A stretch of 64,000 nt of DNA. Origin: Chromobotia macracanthus. Taxonomy: Eukaryota > Chordata > Actinopteri > Cypriniformes > Botiidae. The DNA lies in the NCBI GenBank assembly GCA_036877525.1, contig JAZGTH010000109.1, positions 7,501-71,500 on the forward strand, given 5' to 3'. The translations under genes were made by a program, and so were the position numbers. A model generated the notes under the pieces. It was given only the letters and a program-made list of their open reading frames with translations. It searched no databases and had not been told where the DNA came from. Within the stretch, counting starts at the first letter, position 1, and each line of letters opens with the position of its first letter. This document shows, in pieces, positions 11,100 through 25,880 of this stretch.

Positions 11100-12880
11100 G
11101 AATGTTTGTTATTAATGTACAGTGAGTCAGTGTTGTCATGTTGAATACAGTTAACAGGCCAATAAATCACTTGTTTACCTGCAGTATTACAAATTTATAT
11201 CAGCCTAGACCAATAATAAAACCTTAATCTAATCCATTTATCTTCACATCTTCATGTTATCTTCCTAACCATCTTCCCAACAAGATGTACAGTGCTGAAT
11301 AAATTATTTTGGTTTGTTATAACCCATTTCATCCATTTAGTTACTCTTATGAAGACTTACTGATGTGTCTCACAAAAATGTATTTGGTTAAATAGTATAT
11401 AAAAGCTGCTGTTTCAATAAAATGTAACAAAATCAGTCACATAATGTGCTTATTGATACAGTAGATAATAAATCCATCTGAATAGACACTACACTAATGA
11501 AATCTTAAGTTGTTTATGATATATAATGAAATATTTCAGACAGTTCAAATGCAGACACACAGACAACAGTGAACTGTCACAGTCAATCAAAACATTACCG
11601 GCAACATTATTGAAATATAGCCAAAATATCTCTGTGAGTGCTCTCATTACTGTTTATGACATCAACCTTGATAAAATACTGGACAACAGCTAACATCTGT
11701 CATGAAACCTTACGATCATCACAGTAGATGACATATGAACCTTATAGCCAGCTATTTCATAGAAACAAAAATAATTCAAGGTTTTTAATGCAGTGGCCAG
11801 ATTAAACAAATTTCATCTGAACAGAGCATGCATCAAACTTTAGTGGTAAAAATTTTATACTATAGAGTTACTATAAAGATCTCTGCAAAAGGTTACAAGG
11901 ATAATTTGGTGTAGTGGATAGTGTGTTATGGTTATAAGCATGCTACCATCTTGTTAATTAATGCTAGAATATGTTAAAATGTTAACGCTATACTAAAACA
12001 TGTTAAACTTGTTACCATTGTGAGAATGTCAGACCTAAAGTACACTTTTCAGGCCAGACTTTGTCAAGCTAACATAAAGTTTATCCTCAAACTTTATTAT
12101 CTAGTTAATGTATATCATGCAACAGAAGAGCATAAACAGTGTACAGGTGTTGTAGTGCAGTTGTCCCCTGCAGTGCCATAAATTACCGGAAGATGGAGAC
12201 AAAACCTCATGATTTGAATGCAATTTGTAAAACATGATCACAAAAACTCGTATCACTACTGTTGATAGGTTTTGTTCCCGATTATTGAAACAATTTGCAA
12301 GTATTTTGTTTTTTTTTCTGAACCACAGACAACAGTTTTTGTGAACACAGCTTTCAGCTTACTCTTTGTAATCTTGACTGGTGTGGAATTCAGGTAACTT
12401 ATAAGAAATAGTTGGAAAATTGCTTAACCTATTTTTTTTTACGTTATACCAGTCAAGATTTAAAATATTAAGTTGAAATGACTTGTACAGCCAAGTTGAT
12501 TAAACGTAAAAATTAAAGGCAGCAACGTTTTTTTTACAGTGTACCTTAGTTGTCAAAATGGAGGTTTCAGTACGTTTTACCTTTGGTTCCCCTCAATACT
12601 GTGGTCACAGCCTTGGGTGAAAACCATCTAAAAAATATGCTTTGCTGGTCTGAAGGACAGACAGTAGCCTACTACAATGATCTTGTTTAGATTTATTCTA
12701 ATTCATTATGAAATCCCAGGTTACTTTATAATAACTAATAGGTTATAAACATTACATGATTTGTTAAGCATAATATCATGTATTATTTTTTTAATGTTTA
12801 GAATGAATGCTATCATAAACCATTACCCAATCTCCCCATTCTGCATATATGCTGAACCCAAACACAAGTCAACGTTTCAT
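11100..12880. other. No gene seen
   Basis: AT-rich, with no ORF of note. 11925-12020 has weak ATGTTAA/ATGCTA repetition of a kind also seen near 20040-20140. 12290-12550 holds short T-tracts only. Confidence 0.5.
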
Positions 12881-12889
12881 TAACATTTC

Positions 12890-13075
12890 AACTATTAAAC
12901 TCTTCCAGCTCATTGTACTTTAACTGCATTTATAAATCTTAGTACATACCAATTTCAACATTATTACTGTATAACTTAAAACTTGTATTTGTTAACATTC
13001 CTAATGCACAATGAACTAACATGAATGAACAATTAGTAATTGTATTTATATTGACTAACATAAAGATAAAAAATA
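12890..13075. repeat. Dispersed fish repeat (TTAACATT/AACTAACA type)
   Basis: AATTTCAACATTATTACTG, then TTGTATTTGTTAACATTCCT, then AATGAACTAACATGAATGAA resembles the block at 63790-64000 in this window, in the same orientation. It is a known type of dispersed repeat in cyprinid-like fish (from memory). Confidence 0.6.
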
Positions 13076-13079
13076 CATT

Positions 13080-14720
13080 GTGTTAAATGATTACATGCTA
13101 CATACCTGCTGACTCTCAGTGTGGCTTTAACTCAGTGCTGGAGTGCTATAGAAACTGGCCCACCTTAGTTCTCTGCAATAAATTCATTTCAATTGACCAT
13201 TAAGGCCATGCAGTACACCTTTGATTCATTTTTCCAATATCATTCACTCCCCTGAAGGCCTGTTGAGAACCTGGGAAATGTATGATAACGTCTGATAGGC
13301 AAGGAGGGTCTGCATCTCACCGCAGCTTTGAGTTATAGCCACAGAGAACTCCTTACTGTTTGCTAGCATGTCATTTGAATACAGATGAGTTGGCCCCAGT
13401 GTTCCAGTGCTTTGGCATCACCATTACTGGGAAAAGTAATTTGACTCCTGAACACACGGGTTATCAGGAGGTCATCACCTTCAGCACGATGCCAGCCACC
13501 TCACTTTTGGAGCCACCAGCCAGGAAGTCCTTCAGTAGCATAATTAGTTCTTTCAATTAAGGTGACGGTAAAGCAGCAGATTGAATAAATCCACTGCTAA
13601 TGAAGCATCTGATTTCCCTCATGTGTTGTCTCTCCTCTCTGTTTGATTGTTTTCTCAGTGATGTTATTTGTGTACTTTAAAATCAAGGAAACATTTCTTC
13701 AGGCTGCATTAAACCTGGATTAACAAATCAATGTTTCTTTACAGATTACACAGATATTCTTTTCTGTTCTATGGATAGTGTCTTTCAAAATTTGCTTTCA
13801 AAATTTGTAGGTCAGTTAAGGAAATGTGTTATAGTAATATTTTGATTGCATTAAAGTATCATATATTAACACATAACTAGTGGAATTAGTATAGTTGCAG
13901 TGCATTTTTGTTATCATCAAATATATCTTAATGTATTAGATAAAATATTAAATATAGAAAGAATATTAGTGAGTTCACTTCAATCACAACATCACATTTA
14001 TTTATAAATCCTGGTGTCCAGTGTTTCCTTCTTCCAATTCTTCCAACATTTCTAAAAGCCTGTTTAACCCTTCATTAAAAAAATTAATGACACACTCACT
14101 TAAAAACAAGTATATTTAATTTTTTAAAAGGTCCAAATTTGATCAATTAGGTCCAATTTGCCTCTCTTTGTCTGCTATTCTGCATTAATTTGGTAGAAAT
14201 TTAAATATCTTGAGACAAAAGACCATGGCAATATTTGAACTGTAGCCAGTGTGTGCTGGAACAGAACTTATCTTTTTGATATCCTTTATAGCCTTCACAC
14301 CAGGAGATAACAGTGTGTTATCGACTCCAGAATCCACCCAACATAATTAAACAGCAATGATCAACTGATATTTATAAAAAATAAGTGACTTCCTTCCGTG
14401 GTCCTTCACTGCAGACTGAAGTGGGATATCTTGACAGCTGGCTAAGACATCTTCACCAATTATGCATCACAGCACAAAATTCTTCTCACAAGTTTTGACA
14501 GTGCTTTAAAGATGGGGTGTCACTTAAATTTGTCATTTAAAAAGGGAAATTATCGTTTAAAATATTAACATTTGTTTTTGTTGTTTTTTTTATTTGAATT
14601 GTGAAATTTCTTAACCTCCAGTGTCAACAAACAAATTTGCAAAAAAAAACACTTGTTTTAACATTAAAAAAAATAATAATATAAACTAGATTTAAAGAAA
14701 ATGTAAGGGGTTAGGCAAAA
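13080..14720. other. No gene seen
   Basis: An open stretch at 13360-13560 has no recognisable domain or splice context. The remainder is AT-rich without repeats that I can name. Confidence 0.45.
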
Positions 14721-14724
14721 CTCA

Positions 14725-15245
14725 ATGTTAACATGTTGCCAACATGATTTAGCATGAAATGGCATGGTGCTAGCAAGATGCTAGCATGATATATATTAAA
14801 ATATGACTTATTCATTATGATATATCATGATGATATTATGAGGTTGCTATGGTGTGATCAGAAAGTTGCCAGGGCAATACCTAAAGCCCATTGAAAGCCC
14901 GAGTCATAAGGCCACCCACGTCTCTACAGTGTACAAATGCGGAGATATGGCTTATTCATTTTATTATATGGTTGCTAGGGTACAGTAAATAGTTGCTAGG
15001 GTGTAGCTAGACAGTTAACAGGGTAAAACCATTAGACGGATGTGTGTTTAAATCAAATGAGTCAACTCCCATGTCTCTATGGTGTTATGGTGTTGAGATA
15101 TAACTACCATGTTCTGATGCCTCTCATATTTTTAAATTGAAGTCAATGGGGTGGTTGCTAGGGTACTGTAACTGGTTGCTAAGGCATGGCTATGAAGTTA
15201 AAATGTCACCATTTGTTGCTGCTTGCTAAGCCGAGCAATATGAGC
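14725..15245. repeat. GTTGCTAGGG-type dispersed repeat
   Basis: Multiple GTTGCTAGGGT, ATGCTAGCATGAT and GTTGCTAAGG words at irregular spacing, typical of a diverged fish repeat built from these motifs. Related words on the opposite strand (CACCCTAGCAACT) occur near 28790-28830. Confidence 0.6.
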
Positions 15246-16180
15246 CCAACCCCAAGTGTCTAAGACATTCTGATGCAGAACAATAATGCCACAAAATGTT
15301 GTTGTTTTTCTTTCCTATACTTACTCCACACATTATCATGGATAGTCTGTTGGATATTAAATTAATTCGAAATTAATTAAATATAACAATAAAGTTGTGC
15401 AATAAAGTATTTTTTGATCCATTTTTGATCCATTTTCCACTGATCCATTTTGGTAGATTGTTTGGATGCTGTTTGTACACTGTCAGATGTTGGTAAGAGG
15501 GAAGTACTGACATTACTGAAGGAAAATGACTATCGGTAAAGGTTGAACCTAAAGATTGAGAGGTGTCGCTTCATAAAACTTATGGACCTTCATTTTGCAG
15601 TGTAAAATGCATATCTGATTTATTTAACAGCTCTCTGGTTGTGTTGAAAATCTAATTTCAATCATAAATGGCAGTGCATGATTTAAGAATGCTTTGTTTA
15701 ATGGGCACGCCATGCCCAAATTTAAACTAATTCAATTAATCAGTAAAGCACTCAATATACCCCATCTGAAACTCACTTAAGCAAACAAAGCCCTTTAAAT
15801 ATAAATTTTTCACAAGATTTACTTATTGATTTTGTGCAAAATGATTTGTGTGATACATTCACTCCAATCAATAAAGCCTGAGTCAATAGTGTTTATAAAA
15901 AATCATAGCATCAGAAATGGTGTCAAGCATCTTGGGCTTAGCATTGACCTGCATCGTAATACCACATTGGAAAATACACTCATAAAAATCCACTTGGCAC
16001 ATCATTTCCCGAATGACCTGTTTGATGGATCTGACCAATACAACACATTTATTTGTTAAACGTTAAAGAAACTTTTTATACCTGTAATGATCATAGTTGT
16101 AAAGTTGTAAAACTTCAGCTACACAAGTTTAAGTAACAAAAGTTTACCTTATTTTTGGCATGTGGGGAATATGGGAAACC
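15246..16180. other. No gene seen
   Basis: AT-rich; the open stretch at 15826-16059 has no recognised domain. Confidence 0.4.
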
Positions 16181-16184
16181 TTAG

Positions 16185-16330
16185 GCCAGAGGTCTCCAAC
16201 CAGGTCTACAGACCTGCAGAGTTTAGCTCCAACCCTAATGAAGCACTTGAAGCAGCTCTCAGCTTTAAACTCTGAAGGCCTATGGATCTCCAGGAACATG
16301 GATAAGAGATCCCTGCATCAGGCTGTCCAG
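16185..16330. repeat. Degenerate dispersed fish repeat
   Basis: The sequence GGTCTCCAACC … CCTGCAGAGTTTAGCTCCAA … CCCTAATGAAGCAC resembles the common fish element built around 'CTGCAGAGTTTAGCTCCAAC'. This copy is diverged and short. Confidence 0.55.
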
Positions 16331-16889
16331 AAAACAGGATAGTGTAGAGATGGTTATGAATGACAGGGTGAAAAGGTACTGTAGTTCAGCATCATTACAA
16401 CAGCCAAAGAACTTGTGTACTGATCACCCTGTATGGGTATGTGTACTGACAAGTAGCATGAATAGGCTGGACATGGATAGGTAAATAGGATCTATTTAAT
16501 GTTTCAGTGGTATCATGCAGAATGAATGGAGACTATTGCTGAAACTTGCCTGCTTTTCTTGAAATAAAATGACCCAAATCACCTCCAGTGTCTCAGAAAT
16601 CCCAACAGAGATCTCAACAATGTCTTAAGCGGTGCTCAGATTTGCCCAGAAATCAATGTCTGCTCTCTGCAACATAACCAATTTATCTCAACTATGTAGT
16701 GCACTTTTATTTCAAAAACGTCTATATATTCTAAAAACGTTTAGTAGAAACATAAAGCATATCTAAACTATTAGGTTTTTTGTACTATTTAACAGAATCC
16801 TTAGAATTATATTTTTTAGGCTCTTACTATTAATCAGATTTCAGTCGTTAGTCATGTCATGTTATTTAATTTTTACGGGCATTTAGATT

Positions 16890-17170
16890 CCAATTAACCT
16901 GCCCATTTCTAGAGAACAACCATCAGCATCCAGCTAAGAGGGGACATTTTCAGAACATTGGCTAATGTTCTCTTAAAGTTCTCTTACAGTTCTCTCAAAG
17001 TTATCAAAAATGGTCTTGCAGTAATGTTAGTAGAAAGTTTTTTTTAAATGTTATGTCATATACATTACCATTGTTTTTAAGTTGCTAGTTAAACCTTGCA
17101 AAAGTTATTACAATTCTTAACATCCTTAAAACCTAAAATTATTTTCTGGATATGTGCCTGGAAATAATTT
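16890..17170. repeat. Degenerate 'GTTCTC/AACGTT' dispersed repeat
   Basis: Serial AATGTTCTCTTAAAGTTCTC-like words followed by a decayed AT-rich stretch. A similar block begins CCCAGCAAACACAGAAAATT near 45427. Assignment is by general resemblance to a frequent fish repeat. Confidence 0.4.
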
Positions 17171-18080
17171 TGACCTGTTTTAAAATAATACTACAAAATC
17201 AATATAAAAGTTTGTTTCCGGTTGGGCAAACAGACAGAGTGCAGCTGAGCTGAATGATGCTCTGTATGGATGGGGAATGTGGGAGTCTCCACTCAGCTGA
17301 CTGAACTGTGCCTGCTTGGCTGGGTTTGGTAGGGTAATGTCAGTGTGGGGACAATGATAAAGTGTTTATTTAAGCCATCATTATATTGTACTTTTCCTTG
17401 TGGAGGTCACTATTTAATAACACTTGAAGTTGATTGAGGTGGGGCATGATCTGCTGGCCGTCTCCACTGGTCAGCAGGGGTGACAGGCCATGACTGCAAA
17501 CATGGAGATATTACTGAGGCAATGCTGCTCCAAGATGTTGTCGTAATCTCACACAATCTGCTGCCTGCTCTTGTGTGAAATGTCCTGTTGAAAACTTTCG
17601 CTCAGGGAGGCCCGTGAAGGTTGGAGGGAAAAATCAAGCAGAAATCTGCAGGCTAGTTGTTTTAAATTACAGCTGACCAGCACGCTAAGTGTATAACCTA
17701 TTCACCTTAGCACTTTATAAACTTGTCAGGATTATTCAGCCCCCAGCTGAGATGAATGCGGCCATAGCTGCCTAGAACCCTAGCAGCAGAGTTGCTCTTG
17801 TTTCTTTTCAACCATGCTATTCACACAGTAAAGCAAAAGACACACAATAGATATGCATACAATAGATGGGATTTTATTAGAGGTGTTTGCTGAAGTCAAA
17901 TAATACTTTTGCTATTGCTCATACTTATGGTTAATGACTTGAGTGAACACTTAACTCTAAAGCATACTTCACTTTTTACCTGTACTAGCATTCTTACTAT
18001 TGGTATTTAAATATCTTATGAAACAATGACCCATGTTGCCACTTTGTTGACCCAACATTTGTTCTGTGTTTTATTATTAT
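17171..18080. other. Non-repetitive stretch, no gene seen
   Basis: 17200-17770 has higher complexity and GC than its surroundings and no recognisable repeat, and no coding exon could be read in it. It could be a conserved non-coding block, but only alignment could tell. Confidence 0.35.
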
Positions 18081-18165
18081 TATTATTTATTATATGTAAA
18101 GCTGCTTTGACGCAATGTAACGTTGTAAAAAGCGTTATATAAATAAAATTGAATTAATTAGTGTA
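18080..18165 (+). mobile_element. L2/CR1-type LINE 3' tail
   Basis: TATGTAAAGCTGCTTTGACG … AAAAAGCGTTATATAAATAA … AATTGAATTAATT is the conserved 3' end shared with 20200-20273, 32018-32100 (reverse), 46770-46870 (reverse) and 61740-61810. Confidence 0.8.
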
Positions 18166-18439
18166 AACAATTCAAGACACATATGAAGACTGGTGCGTAC
18201 AGCATGTGCGATGTTAAATGTGACCACACTGTAATGCATTGGGTAAGCAATTACTGTATGCGTAATTGCAAAAATGTATTCAAGTGTACTATTTATGTAC
18301 ATTCTTTAAGCTGATGTCCTTTATGTTCATTCTTATTGTGTTTGTTCTTTTGTATTCTTTTAAAATAAGAAAATATATTTTAGTCTGCTTTTTATGTACT
18401 TCACAGAAAAACAGTTGTAAGCTAGTTTAATAAACATAG

Positions 18440-18590
18440 CACACTTTAATCAACTAAAATATGGACAATAGTAAAACTTGTGAAATAGTACACTTACAAG
18501 TATACTAGTACTAGAACTTATTACATAAAGTATACTTAAAATTTATTTATACTTTGCTTAAGTATACTTTATGAAATGAACCTAAAGGCC
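18440..18590. repeat. AGTATACTT-rich repeat
   Basis: Repeated AAGTATACTT/AGTACACTT words, several palindromic, typical of a small palindromic fish repeat. Confidence 0.5.
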
Positions 18591-19020
18591 CCTTTCTTTT
18601 TTTGTAAGGGATAGTACCCAGCATGTAATGTCCTGCGTCATTTGTGCCATAAACATGACTAAAGGAATCAGATGGCTGCAATGGGACAGGTGTGCAGTTA
18701 CTATTGCTGTGGTCTTGGACACCTTAGCAACCACAAAACAATGTGCTAGCTGTAAGTTTTGCACTACATCTAGTTGATAAGGGCGTTTGATGAAACAATA
18801 CAAATATAAGTCTCCAGTTTCTTCAACCATTGTTTGAAATAATAAAGCATGCAGCATGTAGATGAAAGGGTCAAATGTCTCTGATACACAGCATGTATGA
18901 AAGAATCTAAACAGCTCTGATTATGTATCTGTCATACACTTATTACTTATTACAAGTTATATGATGAGATGAAGAGGCACAGCAACCCACTCAAGTTAGC
19001 ATGACAGAAACTTGACTTAC

Positions 19021-19233
19021 ACTACTGTAGCCATGTAAACGGTACTGATAGAGGTTTCTCTGCAGGAAGCGGTCAGCCCAGGCCTGCCACCTGTTTTCTG
19101 TCCCATCACCCTTTAAACAGTGTTGCTCTGCTATGGACATATTTGCCGGTTGAGTGGAGGTTGATGGAGATCTAACCCAGTCATCAACCTCCCTAGAGTG
19201 GTATGACCTGCGAGATATCATCCTACAGTAACT
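19021..19233 (-). CDS. Orphan internal coding exon, unidentified gene
   Basis: A 213-nt (71-codon) open segment on the minus strand, flanked by a good acceptor (CCATTTTTTGCAG, exon from 19233) and a consensus donor (AGT|GTAAGTCAAG, donor at 19019-19020). The exon is phase 0 at both ends. It begins SYCRMISRRSYHSREVDDWV, and the middle and end include TENRWQAWADRFLQRNLYQY and RLHGYSS. It is hydrophilic, with clustered Trp and aromatic residues and a Ser/Thr-rich loop, and has no membrane segment. I do not recognise the protein, and no neighbouring exon was found. It may belong to a host gene with long introns, on the same strand as two weaker exon candidates (27041-27206 and 38135-38230). It could also be a chance ORF, though both splice signals and the phase argue against that. 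Confidence 0.5.
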
Positions 19234-20149
19234 CTGCAAAAAATGGCCATCTGACAGCTACAGAACAAACAAGCAGATATCAGTCCATGTTAAAGGTGGT
19301 TTAGGACAGGAAAGTGATTCTCTGCAGCTGTCAGATGGAATCATATGTTTTCCTTCTGATGAGAAAACTGCCAGCACACTCAGCACATAGAAAGAATGTG
19401 GCACTCCATAGACACTCAGTGGTCTCTATGGAAATGAGAGATATTGGTAAGATCTCCATCATGTGAAACACAATATATTTCACAATATATTTACTTGACT
19501 TGCATATGTGTGCAGACCCAAAAACAATTCCCCCATTTTTCTCAAAAATTTACTTATGTTGCTTAGGTTTGAACATATTCTGAAGGAAAGCAAACATGCT
19601 CAATGCCCATATTTTAATATTTTGTACAGTTAGCCCCCGCAACAGGGATAAACACAGATCTGCTGAGGTGTTTTGAATATGCATTTTGCATGTAGTGGTT
19701 GGGAACATGCATGCAATTCGATATTGAAAACATGAATTGCAAAAGCAAAATTAATCCACAGAGCACATGCATTATAAATGCTTTTCTCACAGCCATTGCT
19801 CACCATGCAGTGGACAATAGTCAGATGTCAAATGCAAAGCAAAAAATGTGTTTAAATTGTTTTTTAGAGCTGTTTGAAGAGCTTTCCATTAAAATGATCA
19901 TATCTTATGCAAGGAGCGAGAACAGAAGAGGAAGAACTTATTTTGCGTACAGTGAGTGAGAGTAAAATGACAAAATCCAGATGACAAAATCTTTTTCTTC
20001 ATGGCAACAAAATCTTTAAGTATTATTTGGCACATTCCAAACTTATGTTAATTAATGCTACATTCATGTGAAAACAAGTTAACATCATGTTAAAATATGC
20101 TAGTATCATGTTAAAATGTAGCAGCATCATGTTAAAATTGACGTTGACA

Positions 20150-20273
20150 TTGATAATTAGACATTGACATACCATTGTTACTTGTATCATTGTATATATT
20201 TCCTTGTTTTTTTTCCTTTTTTCCTCCCTGTAAAGTGGCTTTGAGACAACATCACATTGTAAAAGCGCTATAC
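20150..20273 (+). mobile_element. L2 3' end, left half (interrupted)
   Basis: CCTCCCTGTAAAGTGGCTTT … ACATTGTAAAAGCGCTATAC matches the 3' UTR of the L2 copy at 32018-32180 (reverse). It breaks off at GCTATAC and resumes at 22511 with TATACAAATAATGTTGAATT, so this is one tail split by the 20274-22510 segment. Confidence 0.85.
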
Positions 20274-22560
<2,287 letters not shown>

Positions 22561-22568
22561 TAATTAAT

Positions 22569-23132
22569 CAAGTTCAAGTTCAAGTTGAGCTTTATTGTCA
22601 TTCCGCTATATGTGGGGACATACAGTGGAACGAAATATCGTGCCTCACAGGACCACGGTGCTACATAAATACAGACATACAACAGTGACGTGAAACAGTA
22701 TAAATCTAAACACAAATACTAACAGAATTAGATTATAAATATACTATATATAAAGTTGCTTATACATAAACTATTAAATACAAACTATACAAATGTTTCA
22801 CATAAATATTGCACGAGGAAAAAGAAAGTCAAGCACTGTTCCTGGCTGGAGAACAGTGCAAGATGATCTGTAGTGCATGGGCTTGTAAACATACATATGT
22901 TATGAGTCTTTTTTGTGGGATTATGTACCCTCGGTTGTAAAAAGTGTCTAGTGCACATAGAGGAGAGTGTGTTACTACAGGTGTCTGTGCGGCCTACTCA
23001 CCTTTGTGTAACACACTCAGAATTGCACAAGGGAGAAAGAAAAAAAAAATATATATATATATATATTTAAGAGGTATGAGGTTTTTCAGAGGGGGGGGCG
23101 TGCTTGAGTTCAGGGCTCTCACAGCCTGGGGG
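22569..23132 (-). mobile_element. Rex1 3'-end fragment
   Basis: The reverse complement of the last ~560 bp of the Rex1 copy at 34222-36261: end of the RT ORF (…CCCAGGCTGTGAGAGCCCTG), 3' UTR with CAATAAAGCTCAACTTGAA, and a short TTGAAC tail repeat. By eye the two copies differ at only a few percent of positions. It is 5'-truncated at about 23132, as usual for target-primed insertion. TGCTAATTAAT occurs on both sides (22558 and 23147) but is not immediately adjacent on the right. Confidence 0.92.
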
Positions 23133-23164
23133 AATATTATGTATCATGCTAATTAATCCCTTGT

Positions 23165-24010
23165 ATCATGCTAATTAATATTATCCATGAATTAATTAAT
23201 GCATGCATGACATCAAGACTTGATTATTACTCTGCAGGATTAATACAAAAACTTCAAATGGTTCAAAATGCAGAGGCCAGAGTTCTTACAAGAACAAACA
23301 AGTATGACCATATTAGCCCAGTTCTACAAACACTACACTGGCTGCCTATCAAGCATCGTATAACTTTGTCGTAGCATCGTATTTTGCTGATTACTTACAA
23401 GGCCCTGAACTCAATACCTGAGTGAGCTCCTCTCTTATTACAGTCCTTCACATTCACTACGATCTGAAAATTCTGGCCAGTTCAGCCAGAAAATACCTGG
23501 GTAGTGGATCCTTTTCAAATTTGTCATCTAAACAGTCTTCCCACTAGTGTCTGAGAGGCAGATAGACTATGCCAGTTTAAATCGAGATTAAAGACCCACC
23601 TCTTTAATCTAGCCTACACACAGTTCTATGGATTAATTACTCAAATCCCTTAAGGGATAGTTAGGCTGCATTAATTAAGTAAACCAGAACCGGGGACACT
23701 TCCCATAAGAACAGATGTACTAGCTCCTCACTAAATTTGTCTTTAATTTCCCCAAGGTCCTGTAGTCAGCTGAATGTGGACTTTATCCAGACCAGAAGGT
23801 GGGAAATAGAATGGGACATCCTTATTTATAGTAGAGAATTCCTTGGGCAAATTATGATGCGCCATCTGATGTGGTTGTGTTGCAGGCATTTGCATGTTTA
23901 TGATATTTTATGCATGTTTATGATTCTGGTCTCTCTTCTGTTTACTACAAATAAGCAATGTTTATATATAGCTGGCCAGATTCAAAAAGATTCCCTTTAC
24001 CTTAATTATT
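23165..24010 (+). mobile_element. L2/CR1-type LINE, 3' ORF end and UTR
   Basis: The 5'-truncated copy encodes the C-terminal part of the L2 ORF2: LINACMTSRLDYYSAGL, VQNAEARVLTRTNKYDHISP, and VLQTLHWLPIKHRI, then, after frameshifts near 23370-23420, HSLRSENSGQFSQKI and LKTHLFNLAY. The UTR continues to about 24010. CCTTGGGCAAATTATGATGC in its UTR recurs in diverged form near 51624. Confidence 0.85.
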
Positions 24011-25550
24011 GAATTACTCTAAAAGGAATATATAAATACATTTTACAACAATATACTGAAACATTTGTACCTGTGCTGTTGGCAGCTAACCTCTGGAAGG
24101 CAAATGACAGCACAATCCGATGCTGGATTCGTATGGTTCATAATGGTTCATGTTTTAACTCAATTATAGCTATATATTTTATGATTACCAGGCTCACAAT
24201 AATCACAGTAGCAGTAATGAAGGTTATGTCAAACACCAGGCACTGAAACTATGACACTTCATTAAAAGGCGTCCATAGCGGTACTCAGTCCCAATACACA
24301 AGAGACATGATTTTATCAATAGCTCTGGAAATTGAAGCCATCACTATAAGGTGTCTAGGAATTAAAGTAGCCAGAGAGATAGACCTTTAACAACACTGAT
24401 CTGGGAGTATCTTTATGGAAGACATTATGGATTAAAGGAGAGACAACCTATCATTAAAATATATCATTCCATTTAGAAGAACTTACCCTTATGTCATTCC
24501 AAACCTGTGTGACTTTCTTTGTTTAAAGGAACACAAAAAGTGTTTTGTTTAAATTATTTATTAAAAGTAAATGAGGTTTAATGAACTTTTATAAAAAAAA
24601 AAAACAAGCATTAAGGTCCATCCCAACCCTAACCATTAGTGCAGCAAAAACAGATCATACAAAAACGCACAAATAAGATTGAATTCATATAAATTAGCCA
24701 TAAAATGGCTAAAATCTAAAATAGAATTGCCATGAGATTGTGTTGTTTGTTCCCAGTCAATGATAAGTGGAGATCAGGGAATAACAATTACATTTACGAT
24801 TAAATCTCAGCCTATTCCCCACACAAACTACTAAGCGCATTTAATGTGCCTCAACTTGATCATTTTTAACAGTAACTCCAAGACACTGAAATGGACATCT
24901 TTAATGCAGCTGTTTGGATAGAAGTAAAGATAATACATTTCTGGCTTCAACATTATTTGTTTTTTAGACATTCCTCTTTAAAACATGAAACACCAGATTT
25001 TTACAAAGTGACCCACGTTTAACACAGTTACAATTACACAGTTACAGTTTCAGGCACATCAACTCATACAGGCACATTTAGTTTCCTGTATTTCTGGGAC
25101 TATACTAAATAGGTCTTAAGAATTGCTTAAAAATGAAAATCTAAAAGGACATTAAGATAACGTCTTTGGCTACAGGTATGTAAATTTTGTAAAAAACAAA
25201 AAGTGAATTTTCCTCATACCTCACAATTGGCAGAATCAGATTACTCAGTAACTATTCATGAGTGACATTTATGACATATGTTGAATGATATATGTATTCA
25301 TGAATGACATATTTTGGTTTTCATAAAATATTTAAAATAAAAAACCAAAATATTTGAGTCAGGGTCTTCTGGTTGAGTTGACGTGGAATGTCAATGCCAT
25401 TCCGTTTTGCATTTTGACAAACAAGCAATGCTTTGATGCAGTGCAGTGTTTGTCTTCTACATACTATCACAAACTAAAATTGTGCCTTACCTCCATCCAA
25501 TGTTATGTCACGTGTCATGTCATCTTGTGTCTTAACATCACTTAGAAAAG
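24011..25550. other. No gene seen
   Basis: AT-rich DNA with a single CCCAACCCTAACC near 24632. 24080-24400 has moderate complexity but no readable exon. Confidence 0.4.
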
Positions 25551-25554
25551 ATCG

Positions 25555-25880
25555 CATAAAGTGAAAGTTAGGAAAGTTAAGAAAGCTAAAAAAAGTTAAG
25601 GAAACTTTATTGTCAATTCTGCTATATGTACATACAGAGGATTGACATTTTCCTCAGACCCACAGTGTAAAACATCAACATAACACAAAGTAGTAAACAA
25701 AAACAAAAAAAGGACAGATAAAAATAATACAACAAAAAGTAATACGATACGTATAAACATTGTATTTTATTACTTACATTACATGCTTGCATTTTAATGC
25801 TGATGTGCAAACATTAGGTCGCACAGTGGGATAAGGTGGACCACAATTACTTGGCCGGTGCGGTGAAGTATAGTTCGCTT
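25555..25880 (-). mobile_element. Diverged Rex1-like LINE 3' end
   Basis: AAACTTTATTGTCAATTCTG … CTATATGTACATACAGAGGA is the reverse-orientation 3' end of a Rex1-related LINE. It is preceded by an AAAGTTA/GAAAGTTAAG short-period tail comparable to the TTGAC tails of Rex1 here. No ORF remains. Confidence 0.6.

Noticed and set aside
13360..13560. Plus-strand 66-codon ORF
   Set aside because: No recognised family, no splice context, and within chance expectation.
18582..18857. Minus-strand 91-codon ORF
   Set aside because: It looks partly protein-like, but has no recognised domain, no clear splice sites and no neighbouring match.
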